A DNA stretch of 64,000 bases from Hymenobacter cellulosivorans (GTDB lineage: Bacteria; Bacteroidota; Bacteroidia; Cytophagales; Hymenobacteraceae). The stretch lies in assembly GCF_022919135.1 (NCBI RefSeq), contig NZ_CP095049.1, positions 868,001-932,000 on the forward strand. Reading direction: 5' to 3'. Both the position numbers and the translations under genes were made by a program. Positions within the stretch are counted from its first letter, which is position 1, and every line of letters starts with the position of its first letter. Of this stretch, positions 8,848 to 17,050 are shown in pieces. The notes below the pieces were generated by a model. That model saw only the letters and a program-made list of their open reading frames with translations. It did not search any database and was not told where the DNA came from.

Positions 8848-10365
8848 ATGCTTAGCTTTTTTTACCGCCGCCTCTGGCTACTCGTGCTGCTTTTGGGCAA
8901 CATGGGACCAGTACGGGCTCAGGCCCTGATTGAAACCGCCGAAACCGTACCCGCCGTAAACCAGTGGCTGGGGCCCGGCGACCGGCTGCAGGTGCGGCTC
9001 AAGGGCCGGCCCGGCCAACGGGTGACGTTTCTGCACGGCCAGCCCATGACCGAACTGGCCCCTTCGCTCACCAAAGGGCAGCGCGGCCTGTACCAGGGTA
9101 CCTATGTAGTGCAGCCCGGCGACACGCTGCAGAACCGGCCCATCCTGTTTCAGGTCATGCGCAACGACACGGTGGCCCTTGCCACGGCGTTTAGTAAAAC
9201 CCGGGTGCGGTTTCTGAACCCGAATACGCCCCAGTTGGCCTTGACCAAAGGAGCCCTGGCCTACCTCAACTACGGCTTGGGCGAAGACCGGCTCGGTGGG
9301 GCCAAGTTTGGCTACCTCGACTCGGCCGTGGTGCTGCACCTGACGGGTATGGTGGGCAACCAGTATCGGGTACGCCTGGCCGAAAACCAGCAGGCCTGGG
9401 TGCCCCAGGACGTGGTGCGCCTGCTGCCACCCGGCGGCTTCGTGCCCACCTCCCTCACCGGCTCCTGCAGCGTGTACGGCGACTCGCTCTACGACTACGT
9501 GCAGGTGCCACTCGACGCCCGCCTGCCCTACCGCTCCCAGCTGCTGACCAACCCGACGCGGCTGGTGGTGGACCTCTTCGGGGCGACTTCCAACACTAAC
9601 TGGATAACCCAGCGCGCCGGCATCCGGGAGCTGGGCGACGTGCATTACGAGCAGCCCGAGCCCGACATATTCCGCCTGATAATTCCCTTGCAGCATGCCC
9701 AGGCCTGGGGCTATGGCATTGAGTACCGTGGCACTACGCTGCGCATTCGGGTGAAACGGCCGCCGGCCAAGCTCACGCTCCGGGGCCTGACCATCGGCCT
9801 CGATGCCGGCCACGGCGGCAGCAATGTGGGCGCCACGTCGCCCAGCGGCAGCCAGGAGAAAGTGCTGACGTTGGCCATTGCCCAGAAACTGCGTCAGGAG
9901 CTGGAAAAGGCCGGGGCCAAAGTGCTGATGACCCGGGAAGCCGATGTGTCGGTGGAAAACGGCTCCCGCGTGCTGCGGATGCGCCAGCTCAACCCTGATT
10001 TGCTGCTCAGCATTCACGTTAATTCTTCGGGCAGCACCGCCGTGCAGGGTACCAGCACGTATTACCGCTACGTGGCCTACCGGCCGCTGGCCCTGGCCAT
10101 CTATAATGAGATACTCAAAACCGGCCTGAAGGGCTTCGGCAACGTGGGCAGCTTCAACTTCAACCTGAACGGCCCCACCGAATACCCTAACGCCCTGATT
10201 GAAACGGCTTTCGTATCGAACCCCGACGACGAAAAGCGGCTCAAGGACCCGGCCTTTCAGCAGCAGCTGGCTGAACGCATCAAGGACGGGGTGGAGCAGT
10301 TTCTGAAGAGTACCCAGGCCAAAGGCCCCAGGGGCTGGCTGCTGCACGAGCCCAGCCGTACGTAA
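8848..10365 (+). CDS. N-acetylmuramoyl-L-alanine amidase (Amidase_3)
   Basis: Zinc hydrolase that cuts the bond between N-acetylmuramic acid and the stem peptide during cell-wall turnover or division. It has 505 residues from the ATG at 8848, which gives a good signal peptide (SFFYRRLWLLVLLLGNMGPVRAQ). A TTG four codons upstream is less likely because it lies inside the terminator T run. Residues about 30-310 form an unassigned N-terminal part with an SH3-like segment (GNQYRVRLAENQQAWVPQD) and an AMIN-like stretch (LLTNPTRLVVDLFGA). Residues 315-495 are Amidase_3 with zinc ligands His322 (GLDAGHGG), Glu337 (SQEK) and His390 (SIHVNSSG), and catalytic Glu452 (LIETAFVSNP). The protein is periplasmic. 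Confidence 0.93.
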   Translation: MLSFFYRRLWLLVLLLGNMGPVRAQALIETAETVPAVNQWLGPGDRLQVRLKGRPGQRVTFLHGQPMTELAPSLTKGQRGLYQGTYVVQPGDTLQNRPILFQVMRNDTVALATAFSKTRVRFLNPNTPQLALTKGALAYLNYGLGEDRLGGAKFGYLDSAVVLHLTGMVGNQYRVRLAENQQAWVPQDVVRLLPPGGFVPTSLTGSCSVYGDSLYDYVQVPLDARLPYRSQLLTNPTRLVVDLFGATSNTNWITQRAGIRELGDVHYEQPEPDIFRLIIPLQHAQAWGYGIEYRGTTLRIRVKRPPAKLTLRGLTIGLDAGHGGSNVGATSPSGSQEKVLTLAIAQKLRQELEKAGAKVLMTREADVSVENGSRVLRMRQLNPDLLLSIHVNSSGSTAVQGTSTYYRYVAYRPLALAIYNEILKTGLKGFGNVGSFNFNLNGPTEYPNALIETAFVSNPDDEKRLKDPAFQQQLAERIKDGVEQFLKSTQAKGPRGWLLHEPSRT

Positions 10366-10498
10366 ACAATACCGGAATATTCCTGCTTCCATAAGAATCT
10401 GGCCGCTTTGGTTTCGGCTTCCAACTCAAATCGGAGGCAACCAAACAGCTACCAGACCGCTGCTCTTCTCTACCCTCAACACCCCAACCACAACCCTC

Positions 10499-11899
10499 AT
10501 GGCCGATTCTTTTCTGGACCGCAGCCGCACCATTGCCCCGCCGGGCTACAACCGCTGGCTCGTGCCGCCCGCTGCTCTGGCTATTCACTTGGCCATCGGG
10601 CAGGCCTATGCCTTTAGCGTGTTCAACAAACCCCTGGGTGCCCTTATCAGCGGCAACGTGGACAAGCCCGCCGCCGAGGACTGGACCCCGGGCCAGATTG
10701 GCTGGACGTTTTCCATTGCCATTGTGCTGCTGGGCCTCTCGGCGGCTATTTTCGGCAAGTGGCTAGAGCGTGTCGGTCCGCGCAAGGCCATGCTGGCCGC
10801 TTCATTGTGCTTCGGTGGCGGTTTTCTGCTAGGCTCTTTGGGCGTGCATCTGCACAACATCTGGCTGCTGTACTTCGGCTACGGCGTGGTGGGCGGCATC
10901 GGGCTGGGCATTGGCTACATTTCGCCGGTTAGCACCCTCATCAAGTGGTTTCCGGACCGCAAGGGTGTAGCTACCGGCATGGCCATCATGGGCTTCGGTG
11001 GCGGGGCCATGATTGGCTCCCCGCTGGCCAACAACCTGATGGCCCACTTTAAGGATTCGGCCCCGATGGGCGTGGCACCCACGTTTATCGTGATGGGCCT
11101 GATCTACTTGGTCTTCATGCAGTTCGGCGTCTGGACCATCCGGGTACCGGCTGACGACTGGAAGCCCGCCGGCTACGTGCCCAGCACCGAGCACAGCGCC
11201 CTGATTACGACCGGCAACGTCTCGGCCGATAACGCCATTAAAACCCCGCAGTTCTGGCTGCTGTGGGTGGTGCTGCTGGCCAACGTTACGGCTGGTATCG
11301 GCGTGCTCGAAACGGCCTCACCTCTGATCCAGGAAACCTTCTCCGACTCGGCTATGGGCCAGGGCCGGGGCGTAACGGCAGCGGCAGCAGCTGGCTTCGT
11401 GGGCTTGCTGAGCTTGTTCAATCTGCTGGGCCGCTTTTTCTGGTCGTCGGCTTCCGACAAGCTGGGTCGCAAAGTCACCTACGCCATTTACTTCGGCCTG
11501 GGCATTGCCCTCTATGCCCTGATTCCCAGCCTGGGCCGCAGCCTGCAGCTGACGTTGTTTGTGGTGGTAGCCTGCGTGATTATCAGCATGTACGGCGGCG
11601 GCTTTGCGACCATTCCGGCCTACCTGTCCGATTTATTTGGCAAGTATCAGGTAGGCGCCATTCACGGCCGCCTGCTCACGGCCTGGAGCACGGCTGGTGT
11701 GCTGGGCCCGCTCATTGTGCACAACCTGCATGAGGGCGCCAAAGCCAAGGGCCTGACCGGTGCGGCAGCTTACCAGAACGTTTTTTACACCATGGCCGGT
11801 GTGTTGGTGCTGGGTTTGCTGGCCAACCTGGCTGTGACGGCCGTGAAGGACCAATACTACGAAAAAGGCGACGTGACGCCCGAGGCCGGCGGCCACTAA
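10499..11899 (+). CDS. OFA-family MFS transporter (oxalate/formate antiporter type)
   Basis: A 466-residue membrane protein with about 12 transmembrane helices in two halves. OFA features are visible: PPAALAIHLAIGQAYAFSVF in TM1, LGLSAAIFGKWLERVGPRKA between TM2 and TM3, the GGIGLGIGYISPVSTLIKWFPDRKG loop, and GLLSLFNLLGRFFWSSASDKLGRK at the second-half signature. Characterised relatives such as OxlT exchange oxalate for formate, and others carry lactate or pyruvate, so the substrate is not settled. A 46-residue membrane peptide gene follows 33 bases downstream and is probably its small subunit. Formate-related FdhD and YdeP-type oxidoreductases lie 12-19 kb downstream, which is a weak contextual hint toward a C1/C2 acid. 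Confidence 0.9.
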   Translation: MADSFLDRSRTIAPPGYNRWLVPPAALAIHLAIGQAYAFSVFNKPLGALISGNVDKPAAEDWTPGQIGWTFSIAIVLLGLSAAIFGKWLERVGPRKAMLAASLCFGGGFLLGSLGVHLHNIWLLYFGYGVVGGIGLGIGYISPVSTLIKWFPDRKGVATGMAIMGFGGGAMIGSPLANNLMAHFKDSAPMGVAPTFIVMGLIYLVFMQFGVWTIRVPADDWKPAGYVPSTEHSALITTGNVSADNAIKTPQFWLLWVVLLANVTAGIGVLETASPLIQETFSDSAMGQGRGVTAAAAAGFVGLLSLFNLLGRFFWSSASDKLGRKVTYAIYFGLGIALYALIPSLGRSLQLTLFVVVACVIISMYGGGFATIPAYLSDLFGKYQVGAIHGRLLTAWSTAGVLGPLIVHNLHEGAKAKGLTGAAAYQNVFYTMAGVLVLGLLANLAVTAVKDQYYEKGDVTPEAGGH

Positions 11900-11932
11900 C
11901 TCCCTCTCTGTCAACTGCTAATTCTTTTCAGT

Positions 11933-12073
11933 ATGGAAACCAAAACAACCTCTCAAGCTGCCGAAAAACCCGCGCTCGGCGGTTCGGTGGTCCTGGCCTG
12001 GCTCTACGTGGGCATTCCGCTGGCCTGGGGCGTGTCGCAAACCTTTATCAAGGCGCTGGCCCTGTTTAAATAA
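11933..12073 (+). CDS. MFS transporter small subunit (46-residue membrane peptide)
   Basis: A short gene with ATG at 11933 and TAA ending at 12073. It encodes a 46-residue peptide: a polar N-terminus (METKTTSQAAEKPALGG), one transmembrane helix (SVVLAWLYVGIPLAWGVSQT) and the tail FIKALALFK. The pattern (single helix with LAWxYVGIPLAWGV, directly after an OFA transporter) is the one I associate with the small-subunit peptides next to OFA-type carriers. Function is inferred from position. It lies 33 bases after the transporter stop and just before a strong terminator, so the two genes form one transcription unit. Confidence 0.8.
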   Translation: METKTTSQAAEKPALGGSVVLAWLYVGIPLAWGVSQTFIKALALFK

Positions 12074-12120
12074 TCTATGGTTGCGCTGCCTGAAGTCTTT
12101 GGGCGGCCAGCAAATAAAAA

Positions 12121-12152
12121 GAGCATTCGGCCCGCCGCCGAATGCTCTTTTG
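12121..12152. terminator. Strong intrinsic terminator after the transporter pair
   Basis: GAGCATTCGGC (12121-12131), loop CCGCC, GCCGAATGCTC (12137-12147), then TTTT. AAAAA precedes the left arm, so it can work in both directions. Confidence 0.9.
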
Positions 12153-12187
12153 TTTGTTACTTACTCTCTGACTTGTAGCCTTTTCTC

Positions 12188-12643
12188 ATGACCTCCCAGC
12201 CCGCCGAGGACCGCATTGTGGTGCTTGAGTCCTTCGCCGACCCCATCACGGCCCACTTGGCCAAAAGCCGCCTGGAAGCCGAGCAGATTCCCTGCTTTCT
12301 GACCAACGAAAATTTGGTGTCGCTCAACCGCCTCTACGGGCCGGCGTCGGGCGGGGTGCGCCTGCACGTGCGGGAGCAGGACGTGGCCGCCGCCGTCGAG
12401 ATTCTGCGCTACGAAACCGTGCCGATGACCGTCACGCGCGCCGACGACGAGCCCCAGCCCGACATCGTGCACTGCCCCAAGTGTGACTCCACCGACGTCG
12501 CCTTCGGCCCCGCCACCCGCAACACCTACAGCTTTCCCATGCTCATGCTTTCCGTGCTGCTGGGCTACCCCTTGCGTGGCAAACGCTACCACTGCTTCCA
12601 CTGCCGCCACGAGTTCAAACGCTCGGAAGCGGTGATTGAGTGA
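12188..12643 (+). CDS. DUF2007-domain protein with C-terminal zinc ribbon
   Basis: A 151-residue soluble protein. Residues 8-80 match the DUF2007 'putative signal transducing protein' fold (IVVLESFADPITAHLAKSRL, then GVRLHVREQDVAAAVEIL), related to PII-like ferredoxin folds. A zinc ribbon follows with two pairs of metal ligands, CPKCDSTDV near residue 97 and CFHCRHEF near residue 138, around a short hydrophobic stretch (FPMLMLSVLLGYPL). The biochemical role of the family is unknown. The last codons (VIE-stop) lie inside a GTGATTGAGTGA repeat whose partner is at 12862-12880, so the gene's 3' end and the repeat are fused. It appears monocistronic between two terminators. Confidence 0.8.
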   Translation: MTSQPAEDRIVVLESFADPITAHLAKSRLEAEQIPCFLTNENLVSLNRLYGPASGGVRLHVREQDVAAAVEILRYETVPMTVTRADDEPQPDIVHCPKCDSTDVAFGPATRNTYSFPMLMLSVLLGYPLRGKRYHCFHCRHEFKRSEAVIE

Positions 12644-12655
12644 ATGAGTGAGTTT
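12632..12655. repeat. GTGAG-type repeat arm at the DUF2007 stop codon
   Basis: GTGATTGAGTGAATGAGTGAG shares GTGATTGAGTGA with the reverse complement of 12862-12896, forming a widely spaced inverted repeat around the 250-base gap between DUF2007 and moeA. Confidence 0.5.
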
Positions 12656-12765
12656 TTCGTTCTTATTGCGCTGACGCTGTTTTCTTGTCCTTGCGAAGAG
12701 GCACAGAGTTCCGCGCATTAAGCGGCGTCAAGCTGGCCTCTGAAATGTGCCGAGCATTCTAAAGT

Positions 12766-12803
12766 AAAAAGCCCTTTATCGAATCACCGATAAAGGGCTT
12801 TCT
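12766..12803. terminator. Terminator hairpin of the CCCTTTAT type
   Basis: GCCCTTTATCG (12771-12781), loop AATCAC, CGATAAAGGGC (12788-12798), with A-run before and TTTCT after. It can end both DUF2007 (plus) and moeA (minus) transcripts. It shares the CCCTTTAT core with hairpins at 18525-18559 and 31541-31586. Confidence 0.85.
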
Positions 12804-12814
12804 AGTAAAAGGAC

Positions 12815-12896
12815 GTGACTGCCTCCGCAGAGGAAGGATTGCTTCGCTTTGCTCGCAATGACAACTCACTCAATCACTATCTCACTAATTCACCAC
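12815..12896. repeat. REP-like element plus CTCAC-rich arm
   Basis: 12815-12862, read on the minus strand, begins GTCATTGCGAGC, contains CGAAGCAATCC and ends AGTCAC. The same pattern is on the plus strand at 18460-18511. It is followed by a CTCACTCAATCACTATCTCAC segment (12865-12896) related to the repeat arms at 6863-6890. The element touches the 3' end of moeA. Confidence 0.7.
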
Positions 12897-14108
12897 TTAC
12901 CGAAACCGCACCAGGGGAAAAGCGTCGCCGGCTTTGAACTCGGTAGATTCAGCAGGCAGGCGCAGGAAACCGTCGCAGTGCAGCAGGGAAGCCAGGTCGC
13001 CGGAGCCGCCGATTTTCTGGGGATGGGCCAGCAGATGGCCGTAGGGCGCTATTTCCAGGCGCACGGGCAGGAAGTAGGTAATACGGGGCATGAAGGTGAA
13101 GTCGGTGGCCAGCAGGGCGGTAGGTCGGGGCTGTTTGTAATGGGGCTGCTGGCAACGGTGCAGCCAGGGCCGCACGTACTGGTAGAAATTGACGAAGGTG
13201 GAAACTGGGTTGCCGGGCAAGGCAAACACCACCGCTCCCCCGGCTTTTTCGCCAAACCAGAACGGCTTGCCCGGCCGCTGCTGTACTTCGTGGAAAAGCT
13301 GAGTGACGCCCAGCTCCTGCAGCATGGCTGGCAGAAAGTCGGCTTGGCCTTTGGACACGCCCCCACTCAACACCAAGGCATCGAAGGAATCCAGCAGCAG
13401 CGGCAACTCCTGGCGCAACGCGTTTTGGTCGTCGTTGAAGTGAAACGCCTCACTCTCGGCTCCGGCTTCCTGCAGGGCGGCCTGCACCATGTAGGCATTA
13501 GAGCGCCGAATCTGGTGGGGCAAAGGCGTTTGGGTCAGCTCTACCAGCTCGTCGCCGGTACTGACCACGGCCACCCGCAACCGCCGCGCCACTTGCAACT
13601 CGTGGGCCCCGATGGTAGCCGCCACCGCAATTTCGGCCGGGCTCAGTTTCACCCCGCTGGGTAGCAGCAAGTCGCCAGCTTCCCGGTCGGAGGCCTGATG
13701 ATGCACGTTGTGGCCGACCTGGGGCGGTGCCACCTGCAAGGCCGCCACCCGCTGTCCGTTCACTTCATGAAACTGCAAATCCTCGTAGCGCACCACCGTA
13801 TCGGTGCCGGGTGGCAGGGCGGCGCCAGTCATAATTTCGACGGCCGTTTGGGTGTTACTCAGCGGCTGGGGCGGCATACCAGCCAGTTGGGTGGCACTAA
13901 TGGGAAAGGTAGTCTGGCCCGCGGCGACGGCCTCAAACGCCAGGGCAATACCATCCATGGCCACGCGGTGGAAAGGCGGAAAGTCGCGGTCGGCGTGCAG
14001 GGGCTGCTGCAATACGCGGCCCACGGCCTGGGTCAGGGGGATGGTTTCGGTGGGCAGGGGCCGGGCCGTGGCCAGCACGCGGCGGGTAGCTTCTTCGACA
14101 GAAATCAT
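12897..14108 (-). CDS. moeA: Molybdopterin molybdenumtransferase MoeA
   Basis: Inserts molybdenum into adenylylated molybdopterin in the cytoplasm. The ATG at 14108 gives 403 residues starting MISVEEATRRVL, the usual MoeA start. An upstream in-frame ATG at 14213 would add a 35-residue tail not typical of the family. Hallmarks: VGRVLQQPLHADRDFPPFHRVAMDG (substrate loop) near residue 50, MTGAALPPGTDTVVRYED, IRRSNAYMVQAAL, the MPT-binding core VLSGGVSKGQADFLP near residue 245, KPFWFGEKAG, and FALPGNPVSTFVNFYQYVRPWL, followed by the C-terminal MoeA_C barrel. It is divergent from moaC (214-base gap), which places it in the molybdenum-cofactor region. It ends against the repeat at 12815-12896. Confidence 0.96.
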   Translation of the reverse strand: MISVEEATRRVLATARPLPTETIPLTQAVGRVLQQPLHADRDFPPFHRVAMDGIALAFEAVAAGQTTFPISATQLAGMPPQPLSNTQTAVEIMTGAALPPGTDTVVRYEDLQFHEVNGQRVAALQVAPPQVGHNVHHQASDREAGDLLLPSGVKLSPAEIAVAATIGAHELQVARRLRVAVVSTGDELVELTQTPLPHQIRRSNAYMVQAALQEAGAESEAFHFNDDQNALRQELPLLLDSFDALVLSGGVSKGQADFLPAMLQELGVTQLFHEVQQRPGKPFWFGEKAGGAVVFALPGNPVSTFVNFYQYVRPWLHRCQQPHYKQPRPTALLATDFTFMPRITYFLPVRLEIAPYGHLLAHPQKIGGSGDLASLLHCDGFLRLPAESTEFKAGDAFPLVRFR

Positions 14109-14321
14109 CGGGCAGGGAAAAGTAAAGGCCGCGCCAACCGGGCTCCGGCTCAAGTATGGGGTAAAGACGCGGACTAGGCGTTTTGGTTTACTTGTCGTGG
14201 CTTGGCCTGCCAACGCAGCGGGGCAAATATGCGTCTATCCAGAATTCCGGCGGCTAGTTGCGCAGTTTGTTCCAACTTTTGCCCGTGCTTCGGCTTTGTA
14301 AGCAGTTCCTTTTCCTTTGTC

Positions 14322-14813
14322 ATGTCCGATTCTTCCCGCTCCCTGACCCACCTCAACGCCGCCGGCCAGCCCGCCATGGTCGACGTGGGCGCCAAAATCC
14401 CAACCCGCCGCGTGGCCCGGGCCCGCAGCCGGGTGCTGTTGGGCCGCGAAATCCTGAGCTTGGTGCAACAGGGCGACTTGCCCACCCGCAAGGGTCCGGT
14501 GTTCCAGACGGCTATTCTGGCCGGCATTATGGCTGCCAAGAAAACCGCCGACCTGATTCCGCTCTGCCACCCGCTCGGCCTCGACGACTGCCAGGTGCAG
14601 ATTGAAGTGGTTAGCGAGGAGGCCATCCACATCATTTGCACGGCTACCGTAACGGGCAAGACCGGAGTCGAAATGGAAGCCCTGACCGGCGCTTCGGTGG
14701 CGGCCCTGACCGTGTACGACATGTGCAAGGCTCTTTCCCACGATATTGTGATTCAAGAAACCCGCCTGCTGGACAAAACCGGCGGCAAAAGCGACTTTCA
14801 TCATGTCGACTAA
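14322..14813 (+). CDS. moaC: Cyclic pyranopterin monophosphate synthase MoaC
   Basis: Converts the MoaA product into cyclic pyranopterin monophosphate, the second half of the first step in molybdopterin synthesis. There are 163 residues from the ATG at 14322 (MSDSSRSLTHLNAAGQPAMVDV), the family's length. An earlier in-frame ATG would add 40 unrelated residues. Family marks: MVDVGAKIPTRRVARA, AGIMAAKKTADLIPLCHPLGLDD with the active-site region, and EMEALTGASVAALTVYDMCKA followed by the Lys-rich C-terminus. The stop overlaps the next gene's start by 11 bases, so moaC and the MobA fusion gene are translationally coupled. Confidence 0.96.
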   Translation: MSDSSRSLTHLNAAGQPAMVDVGAKIPTRRVARARSRVLLGREILSLVQQGDLPTRKGPVFQTAILAGIMAAKKTADLIPLCHPLGLDDCQVQIEVVSEEAIHIICTATVTGKTGVEMEALTGASVAALTVYDMCKALSHDIVIQETRLLDKTGGKSDFHHVD

Positions 14814-15984
14814 CCCCACCCCCGGCGCGCCCAAGCCCCGCACCAAGCACGCGGCCCTCACCCGGCCCGCGGTGGGCGAGTTCGGCCGGCAGGAATTAGC
14901 CATCCTGGGCGCACCCTGCGGCAAAATCAAGGAATTGGTAACCCGTCTGCTGCCCCATTTGGCCCCGCAGCTGAGCGTGGGCTACGTGGATGCCGACCAC
15001 GCCGCCGGCGACGAGGCCGACAGCGGCGGCACAGGTGGCGCCAGCCCGATACTGCAAGCCGGGGCCAGCGCCGAGCTGACCGACAAGATTCTCTTCCGCC
15101 GCGTGGACCAACGGCGGGAGCTGGACGGCTTTGCCCAGAAAGAGCTGCTATTCCACCAAAGCCTGGTGCTGGTCAATGGCAACCACTTCCGGGCCAAGCA
15201 GCAGATCATCATCCTGGACCCGGCCAAGCCCCTGGACAAAAAGCTCGACCGGCTCACCGACGTGCAGCTGATTCTGCGGCCCGACGGCGTAACTGAACTG
15301 CCCGCGGTCCTGCAAACCCATTTTGCCGGCCAAGATATTCCAATGCTGGCCTTGGCTGATACCGAAGCCATTGCCGACTTCATCAGCAGCTGGTGGCAGC
15401 GCAGTTTGCCGCCGCTGCGGGGCCTGGTGCTGGCCGGGGGCCAAAGCCAGCGGATGCAAACCGACAAGGGCCGCCTAAACTACCACGGGCTGGAGCAGCG
15501 CGAATACGCCGCCCGGCTGCTAGCCACGGTCTGCACCGACGTCCACGTGTCCTGCCGCCCCGACCAAATAGCCGAGCTGCCGGCCGGCCTGCTGCCCCTG
15601 CCCGACCGGTTTCTGGACCTGGGCCCGATGGGCGGCATTCTCTCGGCCTTCCAGCTCGACCCCAACGCGGCCTGGCTGGTGGTGGCCTGCGACCTACCCT
15701 TTTTGTCGGAGGCCAGCTTGCAGCATTTAGTGCAGCGTCGCAACGGGGCCAAAATAGCCACGGCCTTCCAGAGCCCCGAAAACGAGTTTCCCGAGCCGCT
15801 GATTACTATTTGGGAACCCCGCGGCTACGGCACGCTGCTGCGGTTTCTGGGCCTGGGCTACTCCTGCCCCCGCAAGGCCCTGATCAACTCCGACATCGAG
15901 CTGTTGACTGCTCCGAATCCGCAGGAACTACGCAACGTGAATACGCCCGACGAAGCTGCCGCGGCCCGGCAGGAACTGCGTTAG
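14803..15984 (+). CDS. MobB-like / MobA fusion: molybdenum cofactor guanylyltransferase
   Basis: A 393-residue two-domain protein. Residues about 205-390 are MobA, which attaches GMP to molybdenum cofactor: the nucleotide loop LVLAGGQSQRMQTDKGRL near 208, LPDRFLDLGPMGGILSAF, VVACDLPFLSE, and a C-terminal LRNVNTPDE. Residues about 25-200 resemble MobB in layout (ELAILGAPCGKIKELVTRLLPHL, VGYVDADHAAGDE, QAGAS), but the Walker A is degenerate: GAPCGKIK instead of GxxGxGKT. This half probably does not hydrolyse GTP in the usual way. It starts inside moaC (11-base overlap), and its stop overlaps the end of the convergent YdeI-like gene by four bases. MobA activity is well supported; the N-terminal role is inferred. 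Confidence 0.88.
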   Translation: MSTNPTPGAPKPRTKHAALTRPAVGEFGRQELAILGAPCGKIKELVTRLLPHLAPQLSVGYVDADHAAGDEADSGGTGGASPILQAGASAELTDKILFRRVDQRRELDGFAQKELLFHQSLVLVNGNHFRAKQQIIILDPAKPLDKKLDRLTDVQLILRPDGVTELPAVLQTHFAGQDIPMLALADTEAIADFISSWWQRSLPPLRGLVLAGGQSQRMQTDKGRLNYHGLEQREYAARLLATVCTDVHVSCRPDQIAELPAGLLPLPDRFLDLGPMGGILSAFQLDPNAAWLVVACDLPFLSEASLQHLVQRRNGAKIATAFQSPENEFPEPLITIWEPRGYGTLLRFLGLGYSCPRKALINSDIELLTAPNPQELRNVNTPDEAAAARQELR

Positions 15985-16472
15985 GGCTTGTCGCGGCCTA
16001 TGAACCGCTCCTGTCCCAGCAGGAAGCGGATGGCTCGGTGCACGTTCCGCTCCACGCTTTCCTCACTTTTCAGAAAAGAAATGTAGCGCACGATTTCCAG
16101 GCGCCGGGAGGCGGGCAGGCTGGTGAACACCGCCGCGGCCTCCTCATTTTCGGCCAGGACCTGGCTTAGCCGCGGGTGCACGGCCAGTTCCCGCGACTCC
16201 GGGTCGTAACGCAGGGTGAAGGTGGCCGTGTCGCCGACCTGCTTGCCGGCGGCCTGCTGCATAGGGCCGTTCAGGTAGAGCCGCCACTGCCCGGCGTATT
16301 TTACCAGGGTTTGGGGAAACGCGTGCCCGTCAATAGTGAGCTGCACCGGAATTGGCCCCTTGCTTTTGCCTGCCGCGGCAAACAGCGCCTGCTGCAGCGG
16401 CTCGGGCACCAGCACGTACGGGTTAACCCCAATCAGTTCGATGCGGGCTGAAAACGGTGCCGATGCTTCCAT
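15981..16472 (-). CDS. DUF1905 / YdeI-OmpD-associated family protein
   Basis: A 163-residue soluble protein. The N-terminal half (FSARIELIGVNPYVLVPEPL ... VQLTIDGHAFPQTLVKYAGQWRLYLNG) matches DUF1905, a small beta barrel. The C-terminal half (FTSLPASRRLEIVRYISFLKSEESVERNVHRAIRFL) matches the YdeI/OmpD-associated helical domain. The molecular function is unknown; YdeI-like proteins have been linked to stress and polymyxin tolerance in enterobacteria. It starts three bases after the moaE stop and is clearly co-transcribed with moaE. Its tail overlaps the convergent MobA-fusion gene by four bases. Nothing links it mechanistically to molybdenum, so it is likely an operon passenger. Confidence 0.85.
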   Translation of the reverse strand: MEASAPFSARIELIGVNPYVLVPEPLQQALFAAAGKSKGPIPVQLTIDGHAFPQTLVKYAGQWRLYLNGPMQQAAGKQVGDTATFTLRYDPESRELAVHPRLSQVLAENEEAAAVFTSLPASRRLEIVRYISFLKSEESVERNVHRAIRFLLGQERFIGRDKP

Positions 16473-16475
16473 AGG

Positions 16476-16892
16476 CTAGGGGTGGGCCGCTACCCAAACG
16501 GAGCCGTCTTCGTACTCCTCCTTTTTCCAGATGGGCACCACCTGCTTGATGGTGTCGATGATGTACTGGCAGGCGGCAAAGGAATCGGCGCGGTGGGGCG
16601 TAGACACGGCCACCACCACGGCCACGTCGCCGATGTCGAGGCGGCCTTTGCGGTGCGTCACGGCTACCTGGCGCAGCATAGGCCACTTTTCCAGGGCCTG
16701 CGCGGCTACGTGCTCCATCTGCCGGATGGCCATGGCGTCGTAGGCTTCGTAGTCGAGGCGGACCACACGGCGGCCGGTGCTCTGGTTGCGGACCGTGCCG
16801 ATAAAGGTATTTACGGCCCCGGCCCCGTCGTCCTGCACGGACGCCAGCACGGCGGCCACGTCAATAGGCTGGTCAGTAAGATGGATGTGCAT
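16476..16892 (-). CDS. moaE: Molybdopterin synthase catalytic subunit MoaE
   Basis: Large subunit of molybdopterin synthase. It moves sulfur from the MoaD thiocarboxylate to cyclic pyranopterin to make molybdopterin. It has 138 residues, slightly shorter than the E. coli protein. Typical marks: GAVNTFIGTVRNQSTGRRVVRLDYEAYDAMA near residue 25-55, AVTHRKGRLDIGDVAVVVAVS (the Arg/His pocket), HRADSFAACQYIIDTIKQ, and VPIWKKEEYEDGSVWV with the catalytic Lys pair. It lies downstream of moaD on the same strand (158-base gap) and three bases before the YdeI-like gene. Confidence 0.95.
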   Translation of the reverse strand: MHIHLTDQPIDVAAVLASVQDDGAGAVNTFIGTVRNQSTGRRVVRLDYEAYDAMAIRQMEHVAAQALEKWPMLRQVAVTHRKGRLDIGDVAVVVAVSTPHRADSFAACQYIIDTIKQVVPIWKKEEYEDGSVWVAAHP

Positions 16893-17050
16893 GCAGTTAT
16901 TCTTCTCAGTCGTTTTTCGGCTGCCGGCCCGGGCCCGGTGAAGGAGCTTATGCCAATTGAACGATAGGCGTTACTACGACTTATTCTGGCTTGATAAGGT
17001 CTTTTGCCGGGCTCAGGCTGACAATGGTGTTTGGTTCTGTCACCCAGTTT

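Noticed and set aside
8878..10392. 504-codon minus-strand frame opposite the amidase gene
   Set aside because: Shadow of the amidase; the sense strand has all zinc ligands.
12849..13664. Plus-strand frame of 271 codons opposite moeA
   Set aside because: Shadow of moeA; Gln/Gly-rich with no family likeness.
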